Shown: positions 1 through 8,010, counted from the first letter of the stretch. The stretch is 64,000 bases of DNA from Maribacter sp. PR1 (GCF_028464145.1 NZ_JAQPCG010000006.1:1-64000); one strand, 5' to 3'. The notes: generated by a model not told the origin, from the letters alone. Numbers and translations: made by a program.

Positions 1-113
1 CGTTGTAACCTTTCCGCTAATGACAATGGCAGTGTTTTCTTGGTAAGATACCTTAGCTTGCGTTTGAGTGTTTGCCAAGCCTGTTCGCTTACTGTTAACT
101 GATAATGTCCCTT

Positions 114-121
114 TAACTTTG
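114..121 (+). promoter_or_regulatory. Possible Bacteroidota -7 box (TAACTTTG)
   Basis: The octamer TAACTTTG matches the Bacteroidota -7 consensus TAnnTTTG and lies about 35 bases before the ATG at 156. I see no clear TTG -33 element at the usual spacing, so this is only a candidate promoter for the secreted-fragment/parDE transcript. Confidence 0.3.
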
Positions 122-155
122 TAAACTATCTGCCTTAACGAACAGTTACCAAAAA

Positions 156-449
156 ATGAGAAATAGAATCTTAACAATATTATTTTTAGCTATAAATCTG
201 ACTTTATTCGGACAAGAATCTCAAGACTGTTATGAAATAAAGTATCTCGATTTTTTTGGGTTAGACAAAATGGAAGTTATAAAATGGCCAGAATCTGAAC
301 TTGATGGACTATCGAAAATGGATTTTCCTAAAGACAGAGGTAAATCTGAAATCAAAACCAATTTCATTTTTAGGGAAGGCTACAGCAAGTCTAATAGAAA
401 TTTGCTATTGATTCATATTTGGTGTAAATTTACATCAAAATATAATATT
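156..449 (+). pseudogene. Truncated secreted protein, read in frame into parD
   Basis: From the ATG at 156 the frame encodes a Sec-type signal peptide (MRN, a hydrophobic stretch, then LFGQ around residue 20) and about 78 further residues that I do not recognise. It then runs without a stop into the ParD antitoxin that starts at residue 99. No native C-terminus is visible, and the antitoxin looks complete from its own ATG at 450. The simplest reading is a 5' gene remnant left upstream of a toxin-antitoxin cassette. The alternative is a genuine 177-residue fusion, which is unlikely because a secreted antitoxin could not reach a cytoplasmic toxin. Confidence 0.5.
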
Positions 450-689
450 ATGGCTAGACAAAGTATTTCATTCACAAAACCAAATGATGAATGGCTGAAA
501 GATCAAGTTGACAATAAAGAATATTCAAGTAAAAGTGAATTAGTCAACGATTTAATTAGACAAGCAAGAAGTCAACAAGTTCAAATTGATTGGATTAGGA
601 CTAAGCTCGAAAGAGCTGAAAATAGCGGATTTACTTCTGATAGTAAAGCGCAAATTCTTAAGCAATCTAAGGACTTACTTAATGGCTGA
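450..689 (+). CDS. parD: ParD-type antitoxin (ribbon-helix-helix)
   Basis: This 79-residue protein starts at the internal ATG 450, inside a longer frame that opens at 156. The N-terminus (MARQSISFTKPNDEWLK) is the basic ribbon-helix-helix strand, followed by YSSKSELVNDLIRQAR, the usual ParD helix 2. The acidic, lysine-rich C-terminal part (DWIRTKLERAENSG) is the toxin-neutralising tail. It is expected to bind the toxin and repress its own operon. The toxin gene overlaps its last eight bases, as in most parDE pairs. The start at 450 is preferred because the family length is about 80 residues and the upstream part carries a signal peptide. Confidence 0.85.
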   Translation: MARQSISFTKPNDEWLKDQVDNKEYSSKSELVNDLIRQARSQQVQIDWIRTKLERAENSGFTSDSKAQILKQSKDLLNG

Positions 690-969
690 ATTTAGAATAA
701 GTAATACTGCGAGAGAGGACTTGATTCGAATTCATCATTACGGAGTTAAAAAGTTCGGAATTACTCAAGCGGATAAATACTTTGAGTCTTTTTTTGAATA
801 CTTTGAGATTATATCGGAAAGACCGTTTTCATTTGAATCAGTTGATTTTATAAAAAAAGGGTATCGACGTTGCGTTTGCGGATCTGATAGTATTTTCTTC
901 AAAGTGAATGAAGACATTGTGGAAATAATGACAACAATTGGAAGACAAGATTTAAACAATATTCTATAA
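682..969 (+). CDS. parE: ParE-family toxin (RelE/ParE fold)
   Basis: This 95-residue protein begins at ATG 682, overlapping the end of parD. It shows the ParE pattern: an N-terminal strand FRISNTAREDL, helices with YGVKKFG and QADKYFESFFEYFE, then GYRRCVCGSDSIFFKV and the C-terminal IGRQD signature. ParE toxins poison DNA gyrase, whereas some relatives are ribosome-dependent RNases, so the target is not settled by sequence. A longer frame begins at 586, but the internal ATG gives the standard family length and translational coupling to parD. The pair would act as a stabilisation module, consistent with an accessory region. Confidence 0.85.
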   Translation: MAEFRISNTAREDLIRIHHYGVKKFGITQADKYFESFFEYFEIISERPFSFESVDFIKKGYRRCVCGSDSIFFKVNEDIVEIMTTIGRQDLNNIL

Positions 970-977
970 AAATACAG

Positions 978-1006
978 TTGGCAATAACTAAGCGTTCGTG
1001 CGAACG
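978..1006. repeat. Short dispersed repeat, copy A, with hairpin
   Basis: The segment TTGGC-AATAACTAA-GCGTTCGTGCG (978-1002) is shared with minor changes with 7985-8010 (TTGGCCCAATTCATAA-CGTTCGTGCG). In this copy the repeat continues into a perfect six-base inverted repeat, CGTTCG-TG-CGAACG (993-1006), just after the parE stop codon. The layout (a gene followed by AAC plus a foldable palindrome) recalls one side of an integron attC site, but the second half is not seen. It could also be a simple transcription-end hairpin. Confidence 0.4.
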
Positions 1007-1021
1007 GTACGACCGAGCATG

Positions 1022-1296
1022 AATGCGGTGTTGAACTACACCGAGTCTTTGGCCGCTTTCTTTCCTATGGGGATTGCTATGTATTGGGATGGAAGTAATG
1101 TAAATGGGTCCATACCGGTTCGCTACCGGGGATTTCCTCCGCTATGAGCAGACATAATGATACTTTTAACTACACGGTTGAAATGAACAAAAGAAGCTCC
1201 AATTACGAATCGATTCTAAATTCAATGCAATCCGTCATTAATAATGAAATCGATACAAGGGTAGCATGGCCCAACCAAGATTTGTTTGATGAATAA
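1022..1296 (+). pseudogene. Possible C-terminal remnant of a SusD/RagB-like lipoprotein
   Basis: One frame (1022-1147) reads NAVLNYTESLAAFFPMG then IPVRYRGFPP before a TGA. A +2 shift opens a second frame from 1144 that reads FNYTVEMNKRSSNYESILNSM then TRVAWPNQDLFDE before a stop. Together they resemble the end of SusD-like nutrient-binding lipoproteins, with an 'IPxRxxYP' step followed by a short tail ending in a tryptophan motif. Neither frame has a complete gene around it. The family call is a tentative inference from motif resemblance only. Confidence 0.3.
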
Positions 1297-1735
1297 TTGA
1301 AAGGGCTACCCAGTCGATGCAGAATTACAGCAGAGACTAGGATCCTTACATATTTCAAATTAATCGACCCCACGCTTACTATATTAGAACTACATCTAAA
1401 AATGATTAGAGGCATCGAAATCTTGTCATCAAGAAAATAGGTTTTAAAATTAAAACTTATGCATTGTTCTTACTTATAGTTTTAGAGATAGAAGGTTGCT
1501 CCAAAATCCAAAAATAATTTTAATGGTTCATTTTAATGACCATTTTTGAAAATTGAATATTAAACTTATGATAGAATATTTCTTTTAAACCACATCATAT
1601 ACCCAATTCTACTTCTCTTAGTTTTAAGGGAGCGAAGAACATCCCATATTAAAAAACACGGCCATTCGCAAAAGTTGTATATTCGTCGTTATCAGATTTT
1701 TGTTACTTAAAATAAATCTTCAGAATTAATAAAGT

Positions 1736-2812
1736 ATGCGATTATTCATGGACTTTCATAGTATCGACTCGGATGCTTTCACCGAGGAGGATATGTATAG
1801 AGCACATTTGAGAGATGTCGCTGTTCAAAATAAACATGGATTGATCTACAAGAGATATTACCTGAATCTTCACCAGAAGACGGCTTTTTGTTTAGTGGAA
1901 AGCCCAAGTAAGGAGGCCTGTATTGAAAGCCATAAAGAAGCACATGGTATTGGTGCATGCAACGTGATAGAGGTATCACGTGAAAATGAATTTATTCCGT
2001 TCTTGGGTGAAGGTGATCAAAACGAACAAGATTTGGCCTTGACCCTATCAGGAGATATTGATAGCGGCTTTCGTACAATTATGTTGGTTGATTTTTTACA
2101 ATTAACGGAAACGCAAAAATCGATAGGACCTAAAATTATTGACGTTATTAAACAATACAGGGGAAGTGTTATCAAAGTCCCCAGTGAAAAGCATATGGCC
2201 TCTTTTATTGATGCCGGTGATGCGATTTCCTGTGCATTGCACTTATATAAGTACTTTGAATCTTTTGATCAAAATTTTCTATATAGTTTAGCTATGGCTA
2301 CAGGTAGGCCCGTAGACGAACATAGCACCAATTTATTCCAAGAAACGAAGACCAAAGTAAATATTATGTCAACGTTTGGTATTAAGCATGGGGTTTACAT
2401 GGATTTGGAAACCAAAATTTCTGCATCCCGAGGCCAAGATTTTTCCAAAATCGACGCTTCAATGGTTACCGTTCTAAATCAAGTCTCCTATAACGAAATT
2501 CAAAAATTAGAGAATTTACTACTGAAAAACCTAAACAATTCAAATTTTAAAAGTGAAGACCTTATTAAACAATTGGGTCTGAGCAAAAGTCAGGCCTATC
2601 GAAAAATTTCTTCCCTAGTTGGTCTTCCGCCCAATAAATTAGTATCAGAAATACGTTTGATACATGCGGCAAGGGCATTAAAAAAAGGAGGTAAGACGGT
2701 TTCAGAAATTGCATATGAATCCGGTTTTAGTAGTCCAACCTATTTTACAAGGGTGTTTCGAAACAGGTTTAATATACTTCCTAACGCCATAGCCAAATCT
2801 CAATCCGACTAA
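1736..2812 (+). CDS. AraC-family regulator with DUF4242 and cyclase-like domains
   Basis: This 358-residue protein has three modules. Residues 1-80 match the DUF4242 (nickel-binding SCO4226-like) fold: MRLFMDFH, the AHLRDVAVQNKHG helix, TAFCLVESPSKEA and HKEAHG. Residues about 112-215 resemble a degenerate class III nucleotide-cyclase homology domain (MLVDFLQLTETQ, GSVIKVPSEKHMASFIDAGDAISCAL, SLAMATGRPV, LFQETKTKVN), but the metal-binding aspartate pattern is not evident. Residues about 256-354 form an AraC DNA-binding domain with two helix-turn-helices, the second being VSEIAYESGFSSPTYFTRVF. The cytoplasmic protein probably senses a ligand or metal. Its likely targets are the flavin oxidase and molybdoenzyme genes downstream; no direct evidence shows this. 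Confidence 0.85.
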   Translation: MRLFMDFHSIDSDAFTEEDMYRAHLRDVAVQNKHGLIYKRYYLNLHQKTAFCLVESPSKEACIESHKEAHGIGACNVIEVSRENEFIPFLGEGDQNEQDLALTLSGDIDSGFRTIMLVDFLQLTETQKSIGPKIIDVIKQYRGSVIKVPSEKHMASFIDAGDAISCALHLYKYFESFDQNFLYSLAMATGRPVDEHSTNLFQETKTKVNIMSTFGIKHGVYMDLETKISASRGQDFSKIDASMVTVLNQVSYNEIQKLENLLLKNLNNSNFKSEDLIKQLGLSKSQAYRKISSLVGLPPNKLVSEIRLIHAARALKKGGKTVSEIAYESGFSSPTYFTRVFRNRFNILPNAIAKSQSD

Positions 2813-2840
2813 CCCCTAAAAATAACTTTATAATCCAATT

Positions 2841-2879
2841 GGTGTAAATTGTTACAGCTTTTGGAACAAAACTTACACC
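2841..2879. promoter_or_regulatory. Imperfect dyad upstream of the flavin oxidase gene
   Basis: The outer arms GGTGTAA (2841-2847) and TTACACC (2873-2879) are perfect inverted repeats. Inner arms TGTT and AACA extend the symmetry around a spacer centred near 2860. The element lies between the AraC-type regulator gene and the flavin oxidase gene, about 125 bases before the latter's ATG. It could be an operator for the neighbouring regulator. It is not followed by a T-run, so a terminator is less likely. Confidence 0.35.
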
Positions 2880-3003
2880 TTAAATGTAGGTTTCCCTTTA
2901 GTTTTATCCTGTAGAACAACGGGTAAACATCCTTCATTTTCAATATTGGTATTTGAAGGCTTCCCTGTACTATGTGCCAATCAAATACAAAAAGAGAACT
3001 ACT

Positions 3004-4371
3004 ATGGAAATAGAAAAATTAAAGGACAAATTAGAAGGAAGCATTATTTTACCTCGAGATGCCGAATACGAAGAAGCAAGAACGATTTATAATGCGATGA
3101 TTGACAAGCGACCCCGAATTATAATTAAATGCATAAATAAAAAAGATGTTGTCAAGGCGGTAAATTTTGCAAGGGAGAACAAATTGGAGGTTTCTATACG
3201 AAGTGGAGGTCACAACGGGGCGGGATTGGCCCTGGTAAACGATGGCTTGGTCATCGACCTTTCTGAAATGAAAGGTATTGAAGTAGATACCGAATCAAAA
3301 AGGGCAAAAGTACAACCTGGCCGTACACTTGCAGAAGTAGATAAAGCCACACATGAGCATGGTCTGGCGTTACCTAGTGGTATCATTGGAAGTACTGGTG
3401 TTGCGGGGCTTACACTCGGCGGGGGTATTGGTTATTTAAGTCGTAAGGGCGGACTTACGATAGATAACCTATTGGAGGCAGAGGTGGTATTGGCATCGGG
3501 GGAGCTCATAACAACCAACGCCTCTAAAAACCCAGACCTTTTCTGGGCGCTTCGTGGTGGTGGTGGTAATTTTGGGATAGTAGTTTCATTTACATTTAAT
3601 TTAATTCCTATACGAAATGTATATGCGGGGCCCATGCTCTGGCCCTTGGAAAAGGCAGAAGAGGTTATGAAGTTCTATGATAAAATTACCAAGAACGCAT
3701 CCAACGACCTCTACGGATTTTTTGCATTTTTGACCGTGCCGCCCGTCGACCCTTTCCCGCAACATTTACAGATGAAAAAAGTCTGCGGCATAGTTTGGTG
3801 CTACACGGGCTCTTTGGATAAAGCAGCAGAGGTATTCAATCCCATCCGCGCATTTGGACCACCTATTTTAGACTTTGTTAGCGAGCTCCCTATGCCAGCC
3901 CTTAATGGTATGTTCGACGGATTATATCCGCCAGGATACCAATGGTATTGGAAAGGGAACTACTTTGATGAATTGACAGACGAGTGTATTCACCAGCAAG
4001 TAATCCATGGGTCCAAAATGCCGACAATGCTTTCAAGCATGCACCTCTACCCCATAGATGGCAAAGTGCATGAAACACCCCAAGAGGATACCGCTTGGGC
4101 AAATCGTGGTGCGCGTTGGGCACAAGTTATCGTCGGTGTTTCCCCTAATCCTTCAGATGCCGATAAAATTACTGAATGGTGCCGAAATTATCATGAAGCA
4201 ATGCAACCCTATGCCTTAGGTGGCGGGTATGTCAATTTTGCGATGGAAGATGATCAAGGACGGGTAAAAGAAAGTTATGGTAAAAATTATGATAGACTTC
4301 GTAAAATAAAGAAAAAATACGACCCGGATAATTTCTTTCATATCAACCAAAACATTCAACCAGCCAATTAA
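3004..4371 (+). CDS. FAD-binding oxidoreductase, PCMH/berberine-bridge type
   Basis: This 455-residue flavoenzyme has an N-terminal PCMH FAD domain. The RSGGH motif carries the histidine (residue 70) that in this family is linked covalently to the flavin 8-alpha position. It also has GSTGVAGLTLGGGIGYLSRK and DLFWALRGGGGNFGIV. The second covalent-anchor cysteine of bicovalent members is not apparent, because the corresponding stretch reads GGLTIDN. A C-terminal BBE-type segment reads YDPDNFFHINQNI. Such enzymes oxidise sugars, alcohols or alkaloid-like substrates with O2; the substrate here cannot be told. No signal peptide is seen. The ATG at 3004 is preferred over an upstream TTG at 2953 because the domain starts right after it. 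Confidence 0.85.
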   Translation: MEIEKLKDKLEGSIILPRDAEYEEARTIYNAMIDKRPRIIIKCINKKDVVKAVNFARENKLEVSIRSGGHNGAGLALVNDGLVIDLSEMKGIEVDTESKRAKVQPGRTLAEVDKATHEHGLALPSGIIGSTGVAGLTLGGGIGYLSRKGGLTIDNLLEAEVVLASGELITTNASKNPDLFWALRGGGGNFGIVVSFTFNLIPIRNVYAGPMLWPLEKAEEVMKFYDKITKNASNDLYGFFAFLTVPPVDPFPQHLQMKKVCGIVWCYTGSLDKAAEVFNPIRAFGPPILDFVSELPMPALNGMFDGLYPPGYQWYWKGNYFDELTDECIHQQVIHGSKMPTMLSSMHLYPIDGKVHETPQEDTAWANRGARWAQVIVGVSPNPSDADKITEWCRNYHEAMQPYALGGGYVNFAMEDDQGRVKESYGKNYDRLRKIKKKYDPDNFFHINQNIQPAN

Positions 4372-4494
4372 TAATTACGGACTGCGCTAGTATCCATATA
4401 AAAACCTTGATCTTGATATTCTCCTATTAACGCTTCCAGAAGAATGTTTTTGATGCCAAAATCTTACTTTTTTGAATAACTAAACTTTTTGACC

Positions 4495-6684
4495 ATGAAG
4501 GACAAGAAAAAGAACATTTCTCGTAGAAAATTCCTGAATCTCGGTGCCAAGGGATATGCCAGCGCCCATTTGGTTCAAAGCGTACCCTTTTCTTTATTTG
4601 CCGGGGTTCATCCTATTTCATCAACCCAGGAGACTTTCCACGGGGTTTGTTATCATGATTGCCCTGATTCCTGCAGTTGGTCCGTCAGTGTAAAGGATGA
4701 AAAGGTTTTGGAATTCAAGGCGAACGAACTGAACCCATTTACAGGAGGTAAACTCTGTGGAAAGATGGAGCGGTTTCCGGAGGATGTTACATTTCATCCA
4801 AATAGGATATTGACCCCGCTCAAGAGAATTGGCAAAAAAGGCGAGGGTAAATTTGAACGTATCAGTTGGTCACAGGCGCTGGAAGAGGTGTCCTCTAAAC
4901 TCAAGGTAATCCTTAAGGAAAATGGTGGTGAATCCGTATTGCCTTTTGGTTACATGGGTACCCAAGGGCTTATCCAAAAAGCAGCCATGAGTAAACGCTT
5001 TTTCAAAAGAATTGGCGCCTGCAATCTGGCCGAGTCAATTTGTGGGGCATCTGCCATGTCTGGTGTATTCATAACCAACGGCCAGTCAATTGGTGTTTTG
5101 CCCGAGGATATTGTTCATAGTAGATATATTATACTCTGGGGTACGAACACAAAGCACTCAAATGTTCACCTTTGGCCCTATGTGATGAAAGCAAGGAAGC
5201 AAGGAGCCAAAATAATTGTTGTGGACCCGTTTGAATCCGCTACCGCCAAAGAGGCGGATTGGCATGTTCGGCCTATGCCGGGGACCGATGTGGCATTGGC
5301 GCTCGGGATGATGCATATCATAGTGAAAGAGGGGCTTGCAGATGTCGATTATATAAAAGATCATACCTTGGGTTTTGAAGAATTGAAAGAGCATATCCAA
5401 AATTATGATTCCAAAACCGTTTCCCGTATTTGTGATATTGAGGAGCAGGAACTCATAAAATTTGCCAAAGAATATGCGATGGCCAAACCATCGCTGATTC
5501 GTATGCTTATTGGCATGGAACATAATCTCAATGGAGGGGATGCCTTCAGGGCTGTTTCCATGCTACCTAGTATTACGGGAGCTTGGAGAGAACTTGGAGG
5601 AGGACTAATGCATTTCACATTTGAATTGGGTGGTAAGGCTTTAAATTTTGAGCGATTGGATTTTTACAATACCATACCAGTTGAAAATGGACGAACCATA
5701 AATATGGTTGAACTGGGCAAGGTGTTGAACACTGAAAATTTTAACCCTGAAATAAAGGCTCTTTTTGTGTTCAATTCAAACCCGGTCGTGACTATTCCCA
5801 ACCAAAATCTAATTCGAAAGGGAATGAAAAGGGATAATCTATTTACGGTTGTCTTAGAGCACTTTATTACCGATACTGCCAAATATGCCGATTATATTTT
5901 TCCGGCGACAAGCCAATTGGAACATTGGGATGTTGCGGATTCTTGGGGGCAGGCGTATATTAATCTAAACCATCCAGCCATTAAACCTTTGGGGGAGTCC
6001 AAGCCCAATAGCGAGTTCTTTCGGCTACTCGCTGCGGAGATGGGCTTTGACGACCCGTACTTCAAGGAAACGGATTTGGAAATAGCTGAATCCCTATTTG
6101 ACACAGATCACCCCTATATGAAAGGAATAACCTTTGAATATCTTAGGGAAAATGGTTGGGCACGCTACAACCTACCAGAACCATGGTTACCGCATAAAAA
6201 TGGAAATTTTGGAACGGTATCCGGTAAATGTGAATTTTATAGCGCTCAACTTGAGAAGTCAGAAAAATCTCCGCTGCCCCAATACAAAAAACCCTCTTAT
6301 TCCGTGGAAGAGGAAAGAAAATATCCTTTAAAATTACTAGCTATTAAATCAACAAAGGGATTCCATAATTCATCCCATGCCAACGTCAAAAGACTCATCG
6401 ATGCTGAAGGTGATATTGAGTTGAAAATATCGGAATATGACGCAAAAGCAAGGAATATCTCTAACGGTGACAAAGTAAAAGCATTCAATAAAAATGGTAT
6501 AGTAATCCTATATGCAAGAATAGGGAAACGCACAAGGAAGGGCGTTGTGATCATCCCCCACGGATACTGGCCCTCTTTGTTAGAAGGAGGTTCCTCTGTC
6601 AATGCCTTGACCAATGACTGGTTGGAAGAGATAGGAGGCGGTGCCGCTTTTAACGATACCAGGGTCCAAATAGTGAAAATTTAA
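4495..6684 (+). CDS. Tat-exported molybdopterin oxidoreductase (DMSO-reductase family)
   Basis: This 729-residue protein opens with a twin-arginine signal (SRRKFLNLG at about residues 9-17), so the folded enzyme should be exported to the periplasm. Cysteines 52, 56, 60 and 88 form the N-terminal [4Fe-4S] site. Cys183 in the ESICGASA motif is the candidate molybdenum ligand. Downstream stretches GTNTKHSN, VVDPFESATAKEADWHVRPMPGTD and the C-terminal molydopterin-binding domain (about 610-729) match the family. No Fe-S or membrane-anchor subunit gene is adjacent, so the electron partner is unknown. The substrate is not predictable. Start ATG 4495 is preferred over TTG 4489. Confidence 0.88.
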   Translation: MKDKKKNISRRKFLNLGAKGYASAHLVQSVPFSLFAGVHPISSTQETFHGVCYHDCPDSCSWSVSVKDEKVLEFKANELNPFTGGKLCGKMERFPEDVTFHPNRILTPLKRIGKKGEGKFERISWSQALEEVSSKLKVILKENGGESVLPFGYMGTQGLIQKAAMSKRFFKRIGACNLAESICGASAMSGVFITNGQSIGVLPEDIVHSRYIILWGTNTKHSNVHLWPYVMKARKQGAKIIVVDPFESATAKEADWHVRPMPGTDVALALGMMHIIVKEGLADVDYIKDHTLGFEELKEHIQNYDSKTVSRICDIEEQELIKFAKEYAMAKPSLIRMLIGMEHNLNGGDAFRAVSMLPSITGAWRELGGGLMHFTFELGGKALNFERLDFYNTIPVENGRTINMVELGKVLNTENFNPEIKALFVFNSNPVVTIPNQNLIRKGMKRDNLFTVVLEHFITDTAKYADYIFPATSQLEHWDVADSWGQAYINLNHPAIKPLGESKPNSEFFRLLAAEMGFDDPYFKETDLEIAESLFDTDHPYMKGITFEYLRENGWARYNLPEPWLPHKNGNFGTVSGKCEFYSAQLEKSEKSPLPQYKKPSYSVEEERKYPLKLLAIKSTKGFHNSSHANVKRLIDAEGDIELKISEYDAKARNISNGDKVKAFNKNGIVILYARIGKRTRKGVVIIPHGYWPSLLEGGSSVNALTNDWLEEIGGGAAFNDTRVQIVKI

Positions 6685-6697
6685 TAATGCAATTTCT

Positions 6698-7066
6698 ATG
6701 AAAATAAGGATTCGCGATAATTCGGTGAGGTTTCGGTTGACCAAGTCGGAAGTCTTACAATTGGCTTCAAAAAAGCGTATGGAGAGTTTTACCGAAATAG
6801 CTGAAAAGACTTTTGTATATAAAGTCCTATCCAAGACCAATGCTGCTAAAATGTCCATTGTTTTCGAAGCGGATGGAATTGTCCTTACCGTACCGGATGA
6901 TTTATTGAAGAAATGGCCATCGAACGATGAAATAGGCTTTTATGGAGAGCAGATTAACAAGAGTGGAAGCTTAACGAAATTGATGCTAGAAAAGGATTTT
7001 GTCTGCCTTGATGAGACGGAGGAAGATCAGTCTGATAACTATGAAAATCCCCGAACGGTCAACTAG
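6698..7066 (+). CDS. Small conserved protein, DUF7009-like
   Basis: This 122-residue soluble protein lies 13 bases after the molybdoenzyme gene and is probably cotranscribed with it. Its N-terminus (MKIRIRDNSVRFRLTKSEVLQL) has the alternating pattern of a small family I remember as DUF7009. The tail is acidic (LDETEEDQSDNYEN). No signal peptide or membrane segment is visible, so it should stay in the cytoplasm. Its position suggests a role in maturation or quality control of the molybdoenzyme before Tat export, but that is inference from gene order. Confidence 0.65.
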   Translation: MKIRIRDNSVRFRLTKSEVLQLASKKRMESFTEIAEKTFVYKVLSKTNAAKMSIVFEADGIVLTVPDDLLKKWPSNDEIGFYGEQINKSGSLTKLMLEKDFVCLDETEEDQSDNYENPRTVN

Positions 7067-7313
7067 TTCAAACGTCAAGGGCGTATTAATAGCATTTGAT
7101 TATCGGTGTTCAGTATTACGATGCTGATTTCAAAGAAACCTAAAGTGTAATGACATTAACAATTTATAATCAACTTTTAGTCGTTTAAATACATAAACGT
7201 CCGATATTGTAGCATTTCAATTTTGTTTATCTTTTTTAAGCAGAAGTTTGCCGAGTTTTTATTTGTTTGGTTTTTTATTGATGGAGCTTTGAACCTCACC
7301 TTAAATCAATAGC

Positions 7314-7484
7314 ATGAAAGCAATTTTTCTTTTAAAGGATATCTACAGGGAAGGCTTTAGAAACATTGGCAACTATATGATCAGAAACTATTTCAAGGCC
7401 TTTACCTGGTTTTGTCTTCTCATGCTGGCAGTAGTATTATATGCATTTCTCTATCGCCTATTCACAGGTTTCGCATTTGATTAA
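7314..7484 (+). CDS. DUF6747 family membrane micro-protein
   Basis: This 56-residue frame has an N-terminal amphipathic part (MKAIFLLKDIYREGFRNIG) and one membrane helix (FTWFCLLMLAVVLYAFLYRL), ending in TGFAFD. The pattern 'KDIYxEGFRN...NYFKAFTWFC...YRxxTGFAFD' matches the DUF6747 family, which I recall as small flavobacterial proteins. Function is unknown. It lies 20 bases before the receiver-domain gene, so the two may be cotranscribed. The clean family-like ends make it a convincing gene despite its size. Confidence 0.75.
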   Translation: MKAIFLLKDIYREGFRNIGNYMIRNYFKAFTWFCLLMLAVVLYAFLYRLFTGFAFD

Positions 7485-7504
7485 AAATTTCCGAACTTAC
7501 AAAT

Positions 7505-7909
7505 ATGGGAAGCCTTTTAGCTTGGATAATTGATGATGATTTGGTTGCTCAATATACTGCAACCTATAAAATCCAGCAATCCAATTCAGAATTCAGGGTC
7601 ATTTGCCATGATTCGGTTGAATTGGCACTGGACGCTCTGAAAAATGCAGTACAAGATAAAAATAGTGTCCCTGAAATTGTTCTATTGGATTTATCCTTTC
7701 CAAATAAAGGTGGGTGGTATTTTTTGGAGGAACTAGAAAGATTGGGACCGGAGTTATTTGCCATAAAAATTTATATTATCTCCGCATTCACCAACTCGAG
7801 GGATCGCGCTATAGCTGCTCTACATCCATCAGTAAAAGGGTACTTCGATAAACCCTTAACGGCAGTAGATTTTACTGAAGTTTTCGGTAAAACTCAAAAT
7901 GAGTCTTAA
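7505..7909 (+). CDS. Single-domain response regulator (receiver only)
   Basis: This 134-residue protein consists of one receiver domain and no output domain. The acidic triad is at Asp10-12 (WIIDDDLV), the phosphoacceptor is Asp62 (IVLLDLSFP), the conserved Thr/Ser is in YIISAF, and the lysine is Lys116 in FDKP. It should act in the cytoplasm as a phospho-relay or protein-binding switch. No intact histidine kinase is nearby; a decayed ATPase-like segment lies 285 bases downstream on the opposite strand. The linkage with the DUF6747 gene just upstream is short (20 bases). Confidence 0.85.
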   Translation: MGSLLAWIIDDDLVAQYTATYKIQQSNSEFRVICHDSVELALDALKNAVQDKNSVPEIVLLDLSFPNKGGWYFLEELERLGPELFAIKIYIISAFTNSRDRAIAALHPSVKGYFDKPLTAVDFTEVFGKTQNES

Positions 7910-7984
7910 TGGAGACATTTTGTTTCACCAATAAAAAAGATTTTGTCAAAACAATACTTCTTATTGAAGACGTCATAATCTTTA

Positions 7985-8010
7985 TTGGCCCAATTCATAA
8001 CGTTCGTGCG
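7985..8010. repeat. Short dispersed repeat, copy B
   Basis: TTGGCCCAATTCATAA followed by CGTTCGTGCG shares its frame of conserved blocks (TTGGC, AAT, TAA, CGTTCGTGCG) with copy A at 978-1002. Unlike copy A, it is not followed by the CGAACG arm; the sequence continues GTTCCC instead, so the hairpin is not formed here. Confidence 0.4.

Larger units (their letters stand above)
970..1735. other. Gene-poor stretch with decayed coding remnants
   Basis: No intact gene is visible in these 766 bases. The stretch begins with a short hairpin (993-1006, CGTTCG/CGAACG). It then has two adjacent open stretches in different plus-strand frames (1022-1147 and 1144-1296), described separately. From about 1300 on it is AT-rich with frequent stops in all frames. 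It probably also contains the promoter of the AraC regulator at 1736, but I could not identify one. Confidence 0.5.

Noticed and set aside
5158-5523. 121-residue minus-strand frame within the molybdoenzyme gene
   Set aside because: Shadow frame; rich in His and Phe as expected from the complement of the sense strand.
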